This document shows positions 52,209-61,700 of a DNA stretch of 64,000 bases, one piece after another. This DNA is from HK1 sp965220535 (GTDB lineage: Bacteria; Pseudomonadota; Gammaproteobacteria; HK1), in NCBI GenBank assembly GCA_965220535.1, contig OZ244833.1:1054001-1118000 (forward strand). The letters are read 5' to 3'. Both the position numbers and the translations under genes were made by a program. Each line of letters opens with the position of its first letter. Position 1 is the stretch's first letter. Under the pieces are notes generated by a model, which saw only the letters and a program-made list of their open reading frames with translations, was not told the origin of the DNA and did not search any database.

Positions 52209-52950
52209 CGCGTTTCCTCCTTTTCAGGAAGCCTTAAGACGATTCATAAGCCGATATTATCCGTAGCGTCGGCGTAGCGTCAGCGAAGTCGCCCGCGAGC
52301 GAATCGGCGCATCGCGGCGATCGTCGAACGAGCGGTCGGTTGCCCTTCACACGACCATCGCGACGAAGGAAAGCCGAAAACCCCCTTCGACCGATCAAGG
52401 GCATCGCCGGCACCCCGATCCACACCCTTGCGAAGGATATGGCAGCGGGGGATGACCGACCCTTCGCGCGACGACGAGAGATCGGATCGTCACCGTTGCG
52501 ATATGCGAAAACTCTCTTCGTTATCGACTCGTTTGAGCTTCGTGCGAGTTTCGCAGCGACGATGCGTCGGCGACGGCGATCACCGAAATACCCCGATACG
52601 CCTTCCATCCGCCCCTTTTCGAAGCGAAATCGACGGATTTGGCCTTTTCGCGCCCTCCCGCACCCTTGTCAGACATCATGGTGGAAGGGTCATGCCAGAA
52701 GCGATTTCAGGTGGCCGCCGGCTCGACTTTTCGGGAATATTTTAGCCTACGAACAAGGCTGTCGGTCAAAGCGCGGCAAGCCCGACGATGCGAAGGGATC
52801 GAATCATGGACATCGATAGTCGGATGGGATCGAGTCGGTCTTTCGGCACCGCCTTTTCGCTCGGCTCGAAAAGGGATCGAGCCCGCGCAGGATTCGTCCC
52901 TTCGAAGCGAGGCCTTCCGAAACCTTTCGAATGCGACCGAGCCATCGTTT
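52209..52950. other. 742-bp spacer between hisA and the dehydratase gene
   Basis: No gene is supported in this stretch. Frames open in several phases without family signatures or ribosome sites. Short near-repeats (GCGTCGGCGTAGCGTCAGCG type) occur at about 52265-52285. The hisA promoter should lie near 52230-52300, but no good boxes were found. Confidence 0.4.
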
Positions 52951-54693
52951 TTAAAAAATATCCGGCTCGCCGGGACCGGATCCGAAATCGCTTTGCAGGT
53001 AATCGAAATCGCAGCCCTCGTTGGCCTGAGAGATATGACGGGCGAACATCCAACCATAACCCCGTCGGAAACGCGGCTCGGGCGCAGTCCATGCGGCCTT
53101 GCGGGCGGCGATCTCCGCTTCGGGAACGAGCATGTCGACAGCGCGTTCCTTCACGCTGATGCGTACCCGATCGCCGCTGCGAAGCAGGGCCAACGGCCCT
53201 CCGATATGGGATTCGGGGGCGATATGCAGCACGCAGGCCCCATAACTGGTGCCGCTCATGCGCGCATCGGAAAGGCGCACCATATCGCGCACCCCTTGCC
53301 GCAGCAGTTTTTTCGGGATCGGAAGCATCCCCCATTCCGGCATGCCCGGACCGCCTTGAGGCCCGGCTCCGCGCAGCACGAGGACGGTATCGGCGCTCAC
53401 CTCCAAGGACTCGTCGTCGACGGCGGCTTTCATCTGCGGGTAATCGTCGAAGACCAAGGCCGGCCCTTCGTGTTCGAGCAGGCGCGCCTCGCAAGCCGCG
53501 GGCTTGATGACACAACCGTCGGGAGCGAGGTTGCCGCGCAGCACCGCCAGCGAGCCCTCGTGATAAATCGGATCGTCCAAGGGACGGATGACGTCCGGGT
53601 TCCAAACCCGGGCATGCGCGATGCTCTCGCCGAGACTCTTGCCGCTGACGGTCATGGCCTCGAGGTCGAGGCGATCCTCGAGCCGTTTCATCAAGGCACA
53701 CAGGCCTCCGGCATAGAAGAAATCCTCCATCAGATAACGATCGCCGGAAGGACGGATATTCGCGATCACCGGGGTCGTCCTGCCGGCGGCGTCGAAATCC
53801 TCCAGCGAAAGAGGCACCCCGGCGCGCCGGGCGATCGCGATCAAATGGATGATGGCATTGGTCGAACAGCCCAAGGACATGGCCACCGCAAGGGCATTGG
53901 CGACGGCGCGAGCGTCGATGATTCGATGCGGACGGAGATCCTCGTCCACCATCTCGACGATCCGCCTCCCGCAAGCGGCGGCCATGCGCACGTGACCGGA
54001 ATCGGCGGCGGGGATCGAACTCGCGCCGGGCAAACACACCCCCAAGGCATCGGCGATCGCGGTCATGGTGCTGGCCGTGCCCATGGTCATGCAATGACCG
54101 AAGGAGCGGGCGATGCCGCCTTCGAGTTCCTTCCAATCGTCGGCGTCGATATTCCCGGCGCGCCGCTCGTCCCAATATTTCCAAGTATCGGATCCGCTGC
54201 CGATGATCTCGCCGCGATAGTTTCCCCGCAGCATCGGTCCCGCCGGAAGAAAGACGAAGGGCAGTCCGACGGCGAGCGCCCCCATCAACAAGCCCGGGGT
54301 GGTTTTGTCGCACCCTCCCATCAACACCGCTCCGTCGATCGGATGGCTGCGCAACAACTCCTCGGTCTCGATGGCCAGGAGATTGCGATAAAGCATGGTG
54401 GTCGGCTTGACGAAGGGCTCGGAAAGCGAAAGCGCCGGAAACTCGAGAGGGAATCCCCCCGCTTGGAATACCCCGCGCTTGACATCCTCGACTCGCTGCC
54501 GAAAGTGCTGATGGCATTGGTTGATATCCGACCACGTATTGATGATCCCGATAAAGGGCTTGCCTTCCCAGTCCTGATGCGAATAACCCATCTGCATCGC
54601 CCGCGAGCGATGACCGAAACTGCGCAGATCGTCGTAGGCGAACCAACGCTCGCTGCGAAGGCCGCCCGGCTTCTTTCCCTTTCCTTGGCTCAT
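52951..54693 (-). CDS. IlvD/Edd-family dehydratase, probably a sugar-acid (arabinonate-type) dehydratase
   Basis: A 580-residue iron-sulfur dehydratase. Cluster cysteines lie in LMGGCDKTTPGLLMGA (about 125-140) and RSFGHCMTMGTASTMTAI (about 195-212). SLGCSTNAIIHLIAIARRAG follows. GGFPLEFPALSLSEPF and NTWSDINQCHQHFRQRVEDV resemble L-arabinonate/sugar-acid dehydratases more than valine-pathway IlvD. It would convert an aldonate to the 2-keto-3-deoxy acid. The ATG at 54693 is preferred; an upstream in-frame start at 54753 overlaps a small membrane-protein gene. The gene points away from the TTT-sulfatase operon but likely serves the same catabolism. Confidence 0.88.
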   Translation of the reverse strand: MSQGKGKKPGGLRSERWFAYDDLRSFGHRSRAMQMGYSHQDWEGKPFIGIINTWSDINQCHQHFRQRVEDVKRGVFQAGGFPLEFPALSLSEPFVKPTTMLYRNLLAIETEELLRSHPIDGAVLMGGCDKTTPGLLMGALAVGLPFVFLPAGPMLRGNYRGEIIGSGSDTWKYWDERRAGNIDADDWKELEGGIARSFGHCMTMGTASTMTAIADALGVCLPGASSIPAADSGHVRMAAACGRRIVEMVDEDLRPHRIIDARAVANALAVAMSLGCSTNAIIHLIAIARRAGVPLSLEDFDAAGRTTPVIANIRPSGDRYLMEDFFYAGGLCALMKRLEDRLDLEAMTVSGKSLGESIAHARVWNPDVIRPLDDPIYHEGSLAVLRGNLAPDGCVIKPAACEARLLEHEGPALVFDDYPQMKAAVDDESLEVSADTVLVLRGAGPQGGPGMPEWGMLPIPKKLLRQGVRDMVRLSDARMSGTSYGACVLHIAPESHIGGPLALLRSGDRVRISVKERAVDMLVPEAEIAARKAAWTAPEPRFRRGYGWMFARHISQANEGCDFDYLQSDFGSGPGEPDIF

Positions 54694-54694
54694 A

Positions 54695-54937
54695 TCAGGC
54701 AAATCCCGTCGCCAAGGCGAACATCGAGGCGACGATGCCGGCGGCGGCGACAAAGCCGACGACGCCGGGCCACGAACCGTAGGTCCGATCGGTTTTTCGC
54801 CAATCTCTTTCGATCATCTTGCGAACCCTCGAGCATCGAGATCTGCGCCGGGCTTTTCGGGAAACGAAACCCGACACGGCGATGAAAACGACGGCGATCC
54901 ATCCCGTCATGACGGTGCCGAATGCGAGTATACCCAT
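54695..54937 (-). CDS. small two-helix membrane protein
   Basis: An 80-residue protein with two hydrophobic segments, at 2-24 (GILAFGTVMTGWIAVVFIAV) and about 55-79 (WPGVVGFVAAAGIVASMF), separated by a basic cytoplasmic loop (RKARRRSRCSRVRK). Its stop codon is one base before the dehydratase ATG, so the two are translationally coupled. The ribosome site is weak. No family is recognised. It may be a small transport or regulatory accessory. The existence of the gene is supported mainly by the coupling and the transmembrane pattern. Confidence 0.55.
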   Translation of the reverse strand: MGILAFGTVMTGWIAVVFIAVSGFVSRKARRRSRCSRVRKMIERDWRKTDRTYGSWPGVVGFVAAAGIVASMFALATGFA

Positions 54938-55332
54938 CGTCCATACCCATCGTCATCGAGGATCGCGGCCAAGGCGCGTCGCGGCCGAAAAAGCCTCTCG
55001 CGGAGTGTTTGCGCATATATTCGCGTATTCCCATCTTCTTTTTTGAATCCGATCTTTCGAATTCGAGGGTATCGACGCAAGCGAGCGGATATTCGAGCCT
55101 GGCGCGATCTCGCGCTCGAAGGCCGAGGATTCGATCGGGCTCCAACAGCCGAGGGATGTCGTCTTCTTCGTGCCCTTGGAAAAAGAACGAGATTAAGTAT
55201 CAAGAATGCGAATCGACGGGATCTTCGATCCTTCTCCGCGTTCATAAGGCTTTCGGCCATGTCCACGGATTCATCGAAATCGTGGCCATCTATCGACCGA
55301 CCGAATAACCGACCAAATAAAAGGGGTCTTTC
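54938..55332. other. divergent spacer before the second TTT operon
   Basis: These 395 bp separate the minus-strand dehydratase pair from the plus-strand transporter operon. Both promoters should lie here, most plausibly around 55015-55060 and 55190-55320, where A+T is higher. No gene or hairpin is supported. Confidence 0.4.
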
Positions 55333-56307
55333 ATGAAGATTTGCAAAATGCCGATCATCGCGGTCGTCGCCGCCTTGGGCTTAAGCGTCGGCAGCGCCGC
55401 CGCCGACTACCCGGAAAAAGCGATCACCTATGTCGTTTCCTTCGCCGCCGGCGGCAACGCCGATATCGTCGCGCGTTTGAACGCAAAAGCGCTGAGCCAA
55501 GAACTCGGGGTCCCGGTCAATGTCGTCAACAAACCCGGCGGGGCTCATATCCCGGCGACGATGAGCGTGCTGGAAAAACCGGCCGACGGCTACACCCTGT
55601 TCAACTGGTCGCCTCCGAGTTTCATGATCGTGCCGCTGACCCGCAAAAACCTCCCCTACGATCCGATGCGGGATTTCATCCCCCTCTATGCCGGCATCTC
55701 CGCTTCCAACGCTTTGTATGTGCGTGCCGACAGCCCCTATAAAAGCTTCGAGGAGTTCGTCGAGGGGGCCAAAGGAAAGAAACTCGTCATCGGCGTCAAC
55801 AACTTGGGGGCGCCGCCGAACCTCAGCGCCGTGCAGCTGGCGAACGAATTCGGACTCGAGTTCAAAACCCTGGTGCTGAAAACCGTGCCCAAAACCATGG
55901 CCGGGCTATTGGGAGGACAGGTCGATGTCGCCGTCGGTCAGGTCGCCTCGATTCATCGATACGGCGACGAGGTGCGGCCGCTTGTCATCCTCGACAACGA
56001 TCGCAAGGCCTATTTCGCAACCGACCTGCCGGGGGTGCGGACCGTCGGCGAGGCCTTCCCCGGAAAACAAGCCGGGGTATGGGTCCACGGCGGACTGGCG
56101 GTCAAGGCCGGAACCCCGCAAGCGATCATCGACCGGCTGCTGGAGGCTTCCAAAGCCATGGGCACGCCCGAGTTCCGCGCCAAGATTCCGAAAAGCGTCA
56201 GCTACCACTGGATCCACGGCCCCGAGGCCGTACGCGAGAACCTGCAATACGGTCGCGATCTCTACACCCCCATCTTGGAGGGTTTGGGGCTGTTGCACGC
56301 CAAATAA
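55333..56307 (+). CDS. TTT-family (TctC/Bug) substrate-binding protein
   Basis: A 324-residue periplasmic receptor with a signal peptide (core IIAVVAALGLSVGSAAA, cleavage near residue 24 before DYPEK). Bug-family segments are ITYVVSFAAGGNADIVARL, VVNKPGGAHIPATM, KPADGYTLFNWSPPSF and GLLGGQVDVAVGQVASI. It is the first gene of an operon with TctB and TctA, continuing into a sulfatase and transketolase. The ligand is therefore predicted to be a sulfated or acidic sugar derivative rather than citrate (inference from context). It differs clearly from the receptor at 43.7 kb. Confidence 0.93.
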   Translation: MKICKMPIIAVVAALGLSVGSAAADYPEKAITYVVSFAAGGNADIVARLNAKALSQELGVPVNVVNKPGGAHIPATMSVLEKPADGYTLFNWSPPSFMIVPLTRKNLPYDPMRDFIPLYAGISASNALYVRADSPYKSFEEFVEGAKGKKLVIGVNNLGAPPNLSAVQLANEFGLEFKTLVLKTVPKTMAGLLGGQVDVAVGQVASIHRYGDEVRPLVILDNDRKAYFATDLPGVRTVGEAFPGKQAGVWVHGGLAVKAGTPQAIIDRLLEASKAMGTPEFRAKIPKSVSYHWIHGPEAVRENLQYGRDLYTPILEGLGLLHAK

Positions 56308-56389
56308 GGCTCGAGAGCCATCGGCATCGTGCGCGGCGCTTTGCCGCGCTTGCCGCGCCGGTGGCCCAATCCCGACGAGGGGCTCGAAT

Positions 56390-56851
56390 ATGCCGACTCA
56401 GCGGCTGGCCAATATCGTCTTTTCCATCTCGATCATCGGCGCCTGCGCCTATTTCGCGTGGGTGGCGCAAGGCTTCGAGACCAGCGGATTGCTTGCCGCA
56501 TCCGGGCTTCCCTCGAAGTTCTTCCCCCAACTGATGCTGGCTTTCATCGCCTCGTGCGCCGGGGTCGTGATCTGGCGCTATGCGAGGCACGGGGGCGTCG
56601 GCGGGGACGAGGGCAAAAAGCTTTTCGAGGATCGAGGCGAAGCCCGGCGCGGCTTGCTGACGCTCGCGGTCGCGGGGATCGCTTATGCGATCTGGGCGGG
56701 CTTCGGCTTCGGCTTCATGGCGGCGTCGATGGGCCCGGCGAGCCTGATCGCGATGGGGGTCCGATCCCTCGGGGTCCATCTCACCGTGCTCTCGCTCGCC
56801 CTGCTCGTCTATCTCGTATTCACCCGCTTGTTGGGCGTGGACCTCGGCTGA
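56390..56851 (+). CDS. TctB-family small permease subunit
   Basis: A 153-residue membrane protein with hydrophobic segments at about 7-25, 45-62, 88-104 and 115-148. The pattern ASGLPSKFFPQLMLAFIASC matches TctB proteins. The ATG at 56390 follows GAGGGG; the open frame runs further upstream through the receptor gene in another frame. It is 82 bp after the receptor gene and 31 bp before TctA. It forms the small membrane subunit of the second TTT transporter. Confidence 0.88.
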   Translation: MPTQRLANIVFSISIIGACAYFAWVAQGFETSGLLAASGLPSKFFPQLMLAFIASCAGVVIWRYARHGGVGGDEGKKLFEDRGEARRGLLTLAVAGIAYAIWAGFGFGFMAASMGPASLIAMGVRSLGVHLTVLSLALLVYLVFTRLLGVDLG

Positions 56852-56882
56852 AAGTCCGCAGGACGGAAAAAAAGAGCCCGCC

Positions 56883-58397
56883 ATGTACGCCGATCTCGAT
56901 GCCATCCTCGCGGCCTTAGGTCAGCTGACCGAGCCCATGAGCCTGGCGCTGCTGGCAACGGGTATCGTTCTTGGCTTGGTCATCGGCGTTCTGCCCGGGC
57001 TCGGCCCTCCCATCGCCATCGCCTTGGCTTTGCCCTTCACCTTCTACTTGGAGCCGGTCCCCTCTTTGGTCCTGCTTTTGGGGATCTATTCCGCCGCCAT
57101 CTACGGCGGCTCGATATCCGCCATCGCCGCCGGGATCCCGGGAACCGGAGCGGCCATCGCCACGGTTCAAGACGGTCATTCGATGTTCAAAGCCGGCAAA
57201 GGGGGCGAAGCCCTCGGGCTGTCGCTGACCGGTTCCATCATCGGCGGCTTGGCCAGCGCCGTCTGCCTCGCCCTCGTCGCCCCGGCGCTGGCGGATCTCG
57301 CGGTTCGCTTCGGCCCCCGCGAATACTTGGCCATCAGCGTTTTCGGCCTCTTCGTGGTGGTGCGCGTCGCCGGTCGCAGCCTCGCCAAGGGGCTGCTCGT
57401 CGGCGGCCTCGGCATCTGGTTGACCACCTGGGGTTTGGACGAACTCAACGGCACGGACCGCTATACCTTCGGCAGCTACCACCTCTACGAAGGCCTGCCC
57501 TTGGTGCCCTTTCTCGTCGGACTCTTCGCCCTCTCCGAGGTGATGATCGGGGCCGAGCGGGCTTTGAAAAAAGTGGCTTTCGACGCCTCGAGCATGCGGG
57601 TCAGACTGCCGGGCTTGGCGACGCTTGCGAAGATGAAGGACGTTCTCCTGCGCTCGTCCCTGATCGGCACCGTCATCGGCATCATCCCCGGCGAGGGCGC
57701 GGCCGTGGGCGCTTTTTTCGCCTATTCCGAGGCCAAAAGACGATCCAAGGAGCCGGAAAAATACGGCACCGGTATCCCCGAGGGAATCGTCGCGCCGGAA
57801 ACCGCCAACAACGCCACCGTCGGCGGGGCGCTGGTCCCCACGCTGACCTTGGGCGTTCCCGGAAGCCCGGCGGCGGCGGTGCTGCTCGGCGCCTTGTTGA
57901 TACAGGGTCTGGCACCGGGACCCAAGCTCTTCGCCGAACGGCCGGATCTGATGTATTCCATCTTCATCGGCCTCTTCCTTATCAATATTTCGATGATATT
58001 CATCGGTCTTGCCGCCATCCGCTTCGCCGCGAAGCTGATCATGGTCCCGACGACGGTCATCGTGCCCACGGTGATGCTGTTGAGTTTCACCGGGGTCTAT
58101 GCCGTCTCCCACAGCCTCTTCAACGTGCTGGTGCTGCTAGGAGCCGGTATCTTGGGCTATGTCGTGCGCAAGTTGGGTTATTCCATCGCCCCTTTGTCGA
58201 TCGGCTTCGTCCTCGGTCCCGTCGTCGAAAACTCGCTGCGCCAGTCGCTGGTCATCGCCGACGGCAGCGTATCGGTATTTTTCGACAGTCCCATCGCCTT
58301 GAGCATCTACGCCGCCTTGCTCTTGTCGATCGCCTTGCCCCCTATCGCCGCTCGGATCAAAAACTCTCGCCGTCGAAGGAGCGAAAACCGTGAATGA
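56883..58397 (+). CDS. TctA-family large permease subunit
   Basis: A 504-residue membrane protein with about 11-12 hydrophobic segments. The two conserved motifs are GLVIGVLPGLGPPIAIALAL (about 29-48) and IGIIPGEGAAVGAFFAYSEA (about 260-279). GGALVPTLTLGVPGSPAAAV follows near 318. It is the main permease of the second TTT system. Its last eight bases overlap the GTG start of the sulfatase gene, so transport and desulfation are translationally coupled, a strong sign that the imported compound is a sulfate ester. Confidence 0.94.
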   Translation: MYADLDAILAALGQLTEPMSLALLATGIVLGLVIGVLPGLGPPIAIALALPFTFYLEPVPSLVLLLGIYSAAIYGGSISAIAAGIPGTGAAIATVQDGHSMFKAGKGGEALGLSLTGSIIGGLASAVCLALVAPALADLAVRFGPREYLAISVFGLFVVVRVAGRSLAKGLLVGGLGIWLTTWGLDELNGTDRYTFGSYHLYEGLPLVPFLVGLFALSEVMIGAERALKKVAFDASSMRVRLPGLATLAKMKDVLLRSSLIGTVIGIIPGEGAAVGAFFAYSEAKRRSKEPEKYGTGIPEGIVAPETANNATVGGALVPTLTLGVPGSPAAAVLLGALLIQGLAPGPKLFAERPDLMYSIFIGLFLINISMIFIGLAAIRFAAKLIMVPTTVIVPTVMLLSFTGVYAVSHSLFNVLVLLGAGILGYVVRKLGYSIAPLSIGFVLGPVVENSLRQSLVIADGSVSVFFDSPIALSIYAALLLSIALPPIAARIKNSRRRRSENRE

Positions 58398-59883
58398 ACT
58401 GCCCAATATCCTGATCATCTACCCCGACCAAATGCGCTATGACGCCATGGGCTGCGCCGGCAACCCGGTCATCAAAACGCCCCATATCGATCGCTTGGCG
58501 GGCGAGGGAGTGCAGTTCGTGCAGGCCTATAGCTCCTACCCCGTCTGCAGCCCCTTCCGAGCCTCGGTGCTGACCGGCAAGTACCCTCAGAAGCACGGCA
58601 TGATCCAAAATCATTTCCCCCTGCGCGCCGATCAGACCTTCCTCGCCGAGGTGCTCAAAGATGCGGGTTATCGCACCGGCTATATCGGCAAATGGCATTT
58701 GGAGGGCGGGCCCAAACCCGGCTTCGTCCCCCCCGATCGACGCTTCGGCTTCGAGCGTTTCATCGGTTTCAACCGCGGGCATGACTACCTCGACTCCATC
58801 TATTTCGACGACGAGGGTCGGGCCTATCACTGCCGCCGCTTCGAGCCGGACTATCAAACGGATCAGTTCATCTCGCTCATCGAAAGCGCGGTGCAAGCGG
58901 ACGAGGGCAAACCCTTCTTCGGATATCTGAGCCTCGGGCCGCCGCATTTCCCGATGAAGATGCCGCAATACCTGCGCGATATCTACGATCCGGCGGAAGT
59001 GCCGCTGCCGCCCGGGGTCCCCGATCCCGAGTTGCAGGAGAAATTCCAACGATTGCGCAACGAGGTTTATTGCAAGGGCGATGCGCGCTCCAAGCATAAA
59101 AGCCATGCCGCCGGGGAGCGCAAACCGCCGGGGGAGCCGGAAAGCGAGGCCGAAATACGCCGTTTCATCGCCGACTATTACGGCATGATCCACAATGTCG
59201 ATTGGAATATCGGCCGCATCCTCAACCGTTTGGACGCCTTGGGAATCGCCGACGACACCGTGGTGGCGCTGCTTTCGGACCACGGCGACATGCTCGGTCA
59301 GCACGGTCATTTCTGCGGCATCAAGAACGAGGCCTATCGCGCCGCGATGCATGTGCCGCTGGTGATTCGCTATCCGGCGCGATTCGAAAGCCGAAAAACC
59401 GAAGCGATGGTGGATGTGGGCGTGGACATGATGCCCACCTTGTTGGATCTATGCGGCATCGATCCCCCCTTGGGTATGGATGGCAAAAGCTATCTGCCGG
59501 CGCTCGATGGCCGGAGCGACGAAGCCCGCGATATCCTTTACTACCAGAACTTCGCGCAAAGCGGCGGCAACCCCGGCGAATTCGCCCCCTTCGGCCAGCG
59601 CGGCATCCGCACCAAGGAATGGCTCTATGTGCGGCATCGGGAGCGGCGGGTGCTGCTGATCGACGAGCGCGAGGATTATCACGAACAGAACAACTTGGTC
59701 GACGAGGCGAAATACGAGTCATCGATGGACCGCTTCGACGAGGAGATCGAGGCGAATATGCGGGCCACCGGCGACGATTGGGATATGACCGCCGACTTCC
59801 CGCCGCCGAATTTCCTGACCCATGCCGAGGCCCGGGAAAAGCTCGAAAACGAGATTTTGCCCAACGCCGTCGTCGTGCCTTGA
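58390..59883 (+). CDS. type I sulfatase (formylglycine-dependent)
   Basis: A 497-residue alkaline-phosphatase-fold sulfatase. The C-X-P-X-R activation motif is CSPFR at 53-57, followed by ASVLTGKYPQKHG, so C53 is converted to formylglycine by a maturase encoded elsewhere. The N-terminal metal site reads ILIIYPDQMRYDAM. The later site VVALLSDHGDMLGQHGHF with Asp and His is near 291-309. There is no signal peptide, so it should act in the cytoplasm after uptake. The GTG start at 58390 follows AAGGAG with eight bases spacing and overlaps tctA. It probably desulfates the substrate imported by the TTT system. Confidence 0.93.
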   Translation: MNELPNILIIYPDQMRYDAMGCAGNPVIKTPHIDRLAGEGVQFVQAYSSYPVCSPFRASVLTGKYPQKHGMIQNHFPLRADQTFLAEVLKDAGYRTGYIGKWHLEGGPKPGFVPPDRRFGFERFIGFNRGHDYLDSIYFDDEGRAYHCRRFEPDYQTDQFISLIESAVQADEGKPFFGYLSLGPPHFPMKMPQYLRDIYDPAEVPLPPGVPDPELQEKFQRLRNEVYCKGDARSKHKSHAAGERKPPGEPESEAEIRRFIADYYGMIHNVDWNIGRILNRLDALGIADDTVVALLSDHGDMLGQHGHFCGIKNEAYRAAMHVPLVIRYPARFESRKTEAMVDVGVDMMPTLLDLCGIDPPLGMDGKSYLPALDGRSDEARDILYYQNFAQSGGNPGEFAPFGQRGIRTKEWLYVRHRERRVLLIDEREDYHEQNNLVDEAKYESSMDRFDEEIEANMRATGDDWDMTADFPPPNFLTHAEAREKLENEILPNAVVVP

Positions 59884-59919
59884 CAAGACGCAGCGTCGGT
59901 AGGCAAAAGAGGAGCGAAT

Positions 59920-60864
59920 GTGTTTTTGGCATCGGAAATCACCGTCGATCGAGCGCCCTTCGACACCATCAGCTACGAACTTTGCCTAAGGCGCAAGGAC
60001 GTGATCGTGGTCAGCGCCGATCTGAGCAAATACACCCAGACGATGCGGGTGAAGAAAGAGCTCCCGGATCAACATTTGGAAGTGGGGATGGCGGAGCAGA
60101 ATCTCATTTCCGTCGCCGCCGGCCTTGCGAAGGCGGGCTTCGTGCCCGTGGCCACCACCTTCGCCTGCTACGCCACTCGGCGCGCTTACGACCAGATGAT
60201 GATCTGCATGGGCACCGGTCCCAAGACCGGTATCGTCATCGGCTTCACCCCGGGCATCGCCAATCCCGCGCGCATCCATCACCAAGCGGCCGAGGATTTG
60301 GGGATGGTGCGGGCCATCCCCGACGCCACCGTCATCGACCCCATGGATGTCACCGAATTCCGGCAGGCTTTGGATATCGCGGTGGATACCCCGGGGCTCG
60401 TCTATCTCCGCGGACATCGTGGCGAGACGCCGGTGATCCTCGACGACAAGCGCTATCGCTTCTGCTTGGGAAAAACCTGTCGACTCAAACAGGGTCGGGG
60501 GATCGGTATCGTCTCGACGGGGCAAGCCTCTCGATGGTCCTTGGAGGCCTCGAGGATATTGGAGGATCGAGCCGTCGATCACTCCTTGCTGCACGTGCCT
60601 TGCCTCAAACCGGTGAACGAAGACGAGATCCGGGATTTTTGCTTTGCCCACGATCGGGTGGTCACCGTGGAGAACCATCAGATCGTCACCGGCTTGGGCA
60701 GTTTGGTCGCCGAGATCGTTTCCGATGTCGGCGGCGGCCCGCCCATCGAACGTTTGGGGATCCCCAACCGATGGGCTCCGGGCGGAACCCTGCCCTATAT
60801 CCGCAAGCGACTCGGCCTCGATGCCGGGGGTCTGGCCCGCCGGATTCAAGGAGCGATGCCATGA
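59920..60864 (+). CDS. transketolase C-terminal-type subunit (split transketolase)
   Basis: A 314-residue protein with the PYR and C-terminal domains of transketolase. The catalytic Glu is in QHLEVGMAEQNLISVAAGLA near 52-70, and the C-terminal domain spans about 190-314. It starts at a GTG with AGAGGAG upstream, 37 bp after the sulfatase. The N-terminal (ThDP-PP) partner is the next gene, overlapping by four bases (ATGA). In most split transketolases the N-terminal gene comes first; here the order is reversed. The pair would transfer two-carbon ketol units, likely feeding sugar carbon from this operon into the pentose phosphate pathway, or acting on a sugar-acid-derived intermediate. Confidence 0.9.
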   Translation: MFLASEITVDRAPFDTISYELCLRRKDVIVVSADLSKYTQTMRVKKELPDQHLEVGMAEQNLISVAAGLAKAGFVPVATTFACYATRRAYDQMMICMGTGPKTGIVIGFTPGIANPARIHHQAAEDLGMVRAIPDATVIDPMDVTEFRQALDIAVDTPGLVYLRGHRGETPVILDDKRYRFCLGKTCRLKQGRGIGIVSTGQASRWSLEASRILEDRAVDHSLLHVPCLKPVNEDEIRDFCFAHDRVVTVENHQIVTGLGSLVAEIVSDVGGGPPIERLGIPNRWAPGGTLPYIRKRLGLDAGGLARRIQGAMP

Positions 60865-61700
60865 ACGCGGCGGATGACGAACGCGTGCGCACCCTCGAGG
60901 GGATCGCCATCCGCATCCGCCGCAACGTGCTCGATATTTGCATGCAACGCGGCGGCTACGCCGGGCAAGGGGTGGCACTGGCCGATATCGCCGCTTGTCT
61001 TTATTTCGACGAACTACGCCCCGACGACGAGGGCTGGTTCCACGATCGCTTCGTCAACTCCAACGGTCACGACGCCATCATGACCTATGCCGCTTTGGCC
61101 GAGCATGGCGCTTATCGCTTGGAGGAACTGCGCACCTACAACGAAAACGGCAGCGCGATCGATCAAAGCCCGATCGAAGGGGCTTTAGGCTTCGAAATCA
61201 CCGCGGGATCGTTGGGGCAAGGCCCCTCCCAGGCCGCCGGCATCGCCTGGGGCGAGCGTCGCAAGGGATCGGATAAACGCGTGTATTGCCTGTTCTCCGA
61301 CGGGGAACTGCAAGAAGGCAATGTCTGGGAAGCGGCCATGTTCGCCGGGCATCAAAAACTTTCGAACCTCGTCTACATCATCGACAACAACGACCTGCAG
61401 GCCACGGGCAACACCCGGGAGATCCTCGGCGTGGAGCCGGTTCCCGAGAAATTCGAAGCCTTCGGTTTCGCCGCCAAGAGAGTCAACGGCAATCGCGTGA
61501 GCGACATTCTCGCGGCCTTCGAAGAAGCCAAAAGCATCGCCGACAGACCCTATGCCTTGGTCTGCGATACGAAGCTCTTCGAGGGCGTGGATTGCTTGCA
61601 GGCCGCTTTGCCCACCGCGCACTACGTCGCCAAGGGCAGCGCGGATTGGGCCGCCGGGCTGCAAGAACTTTCGCGGAAGATCGAGTTTTTCAATTCATGA
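60861..61700 (+). CDS. transketolase N-terminal-type subunit (split transketolase)
   Basis: A 279-residue protein with the ThDP-binding PP domain. GGYAGQGVALADIAACLYFD is near 30-49 and SNGHDAIMTYAAL near 68-80. The ThDP motif CLFSDGELQEGNVWEAAMFA continues into NLVYIIDNNDLQATG near 145-180. The motif begins FSDGE rather than GDGE, a minor variation. The start overlaps the stop of the C-terminal subunit gene, and GGAGCG precedes it. The length matches stand-alone N-terminal subunits. It is the last gene of the TTT-sulfatase operon. Confidence 0.92.
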   Translation: MNAADDERVRTLEGIAIRIRRNVLDICMQRGGYAGQGVALADIAACLYFDELRPDDEGWFHDRFVNSNGHDAIMTYAALAEHGAYRLEELRTYNENGSAIDQSPIEGALGFEITAGSLGQGPSQAAGIAWGERRKGSDKRVYCLFSDGELQEGNVWEAAMFAGHQKLSNLVYIIDNNDLQATGNTREILGVEPVPEKFEAFGFAAKRVNGNRVSDILAAFEEAKSIADRPYALVCDTKLFEGVDCLQAALPTAHYVAKGSADWAAGLQELSRKIEFFNS

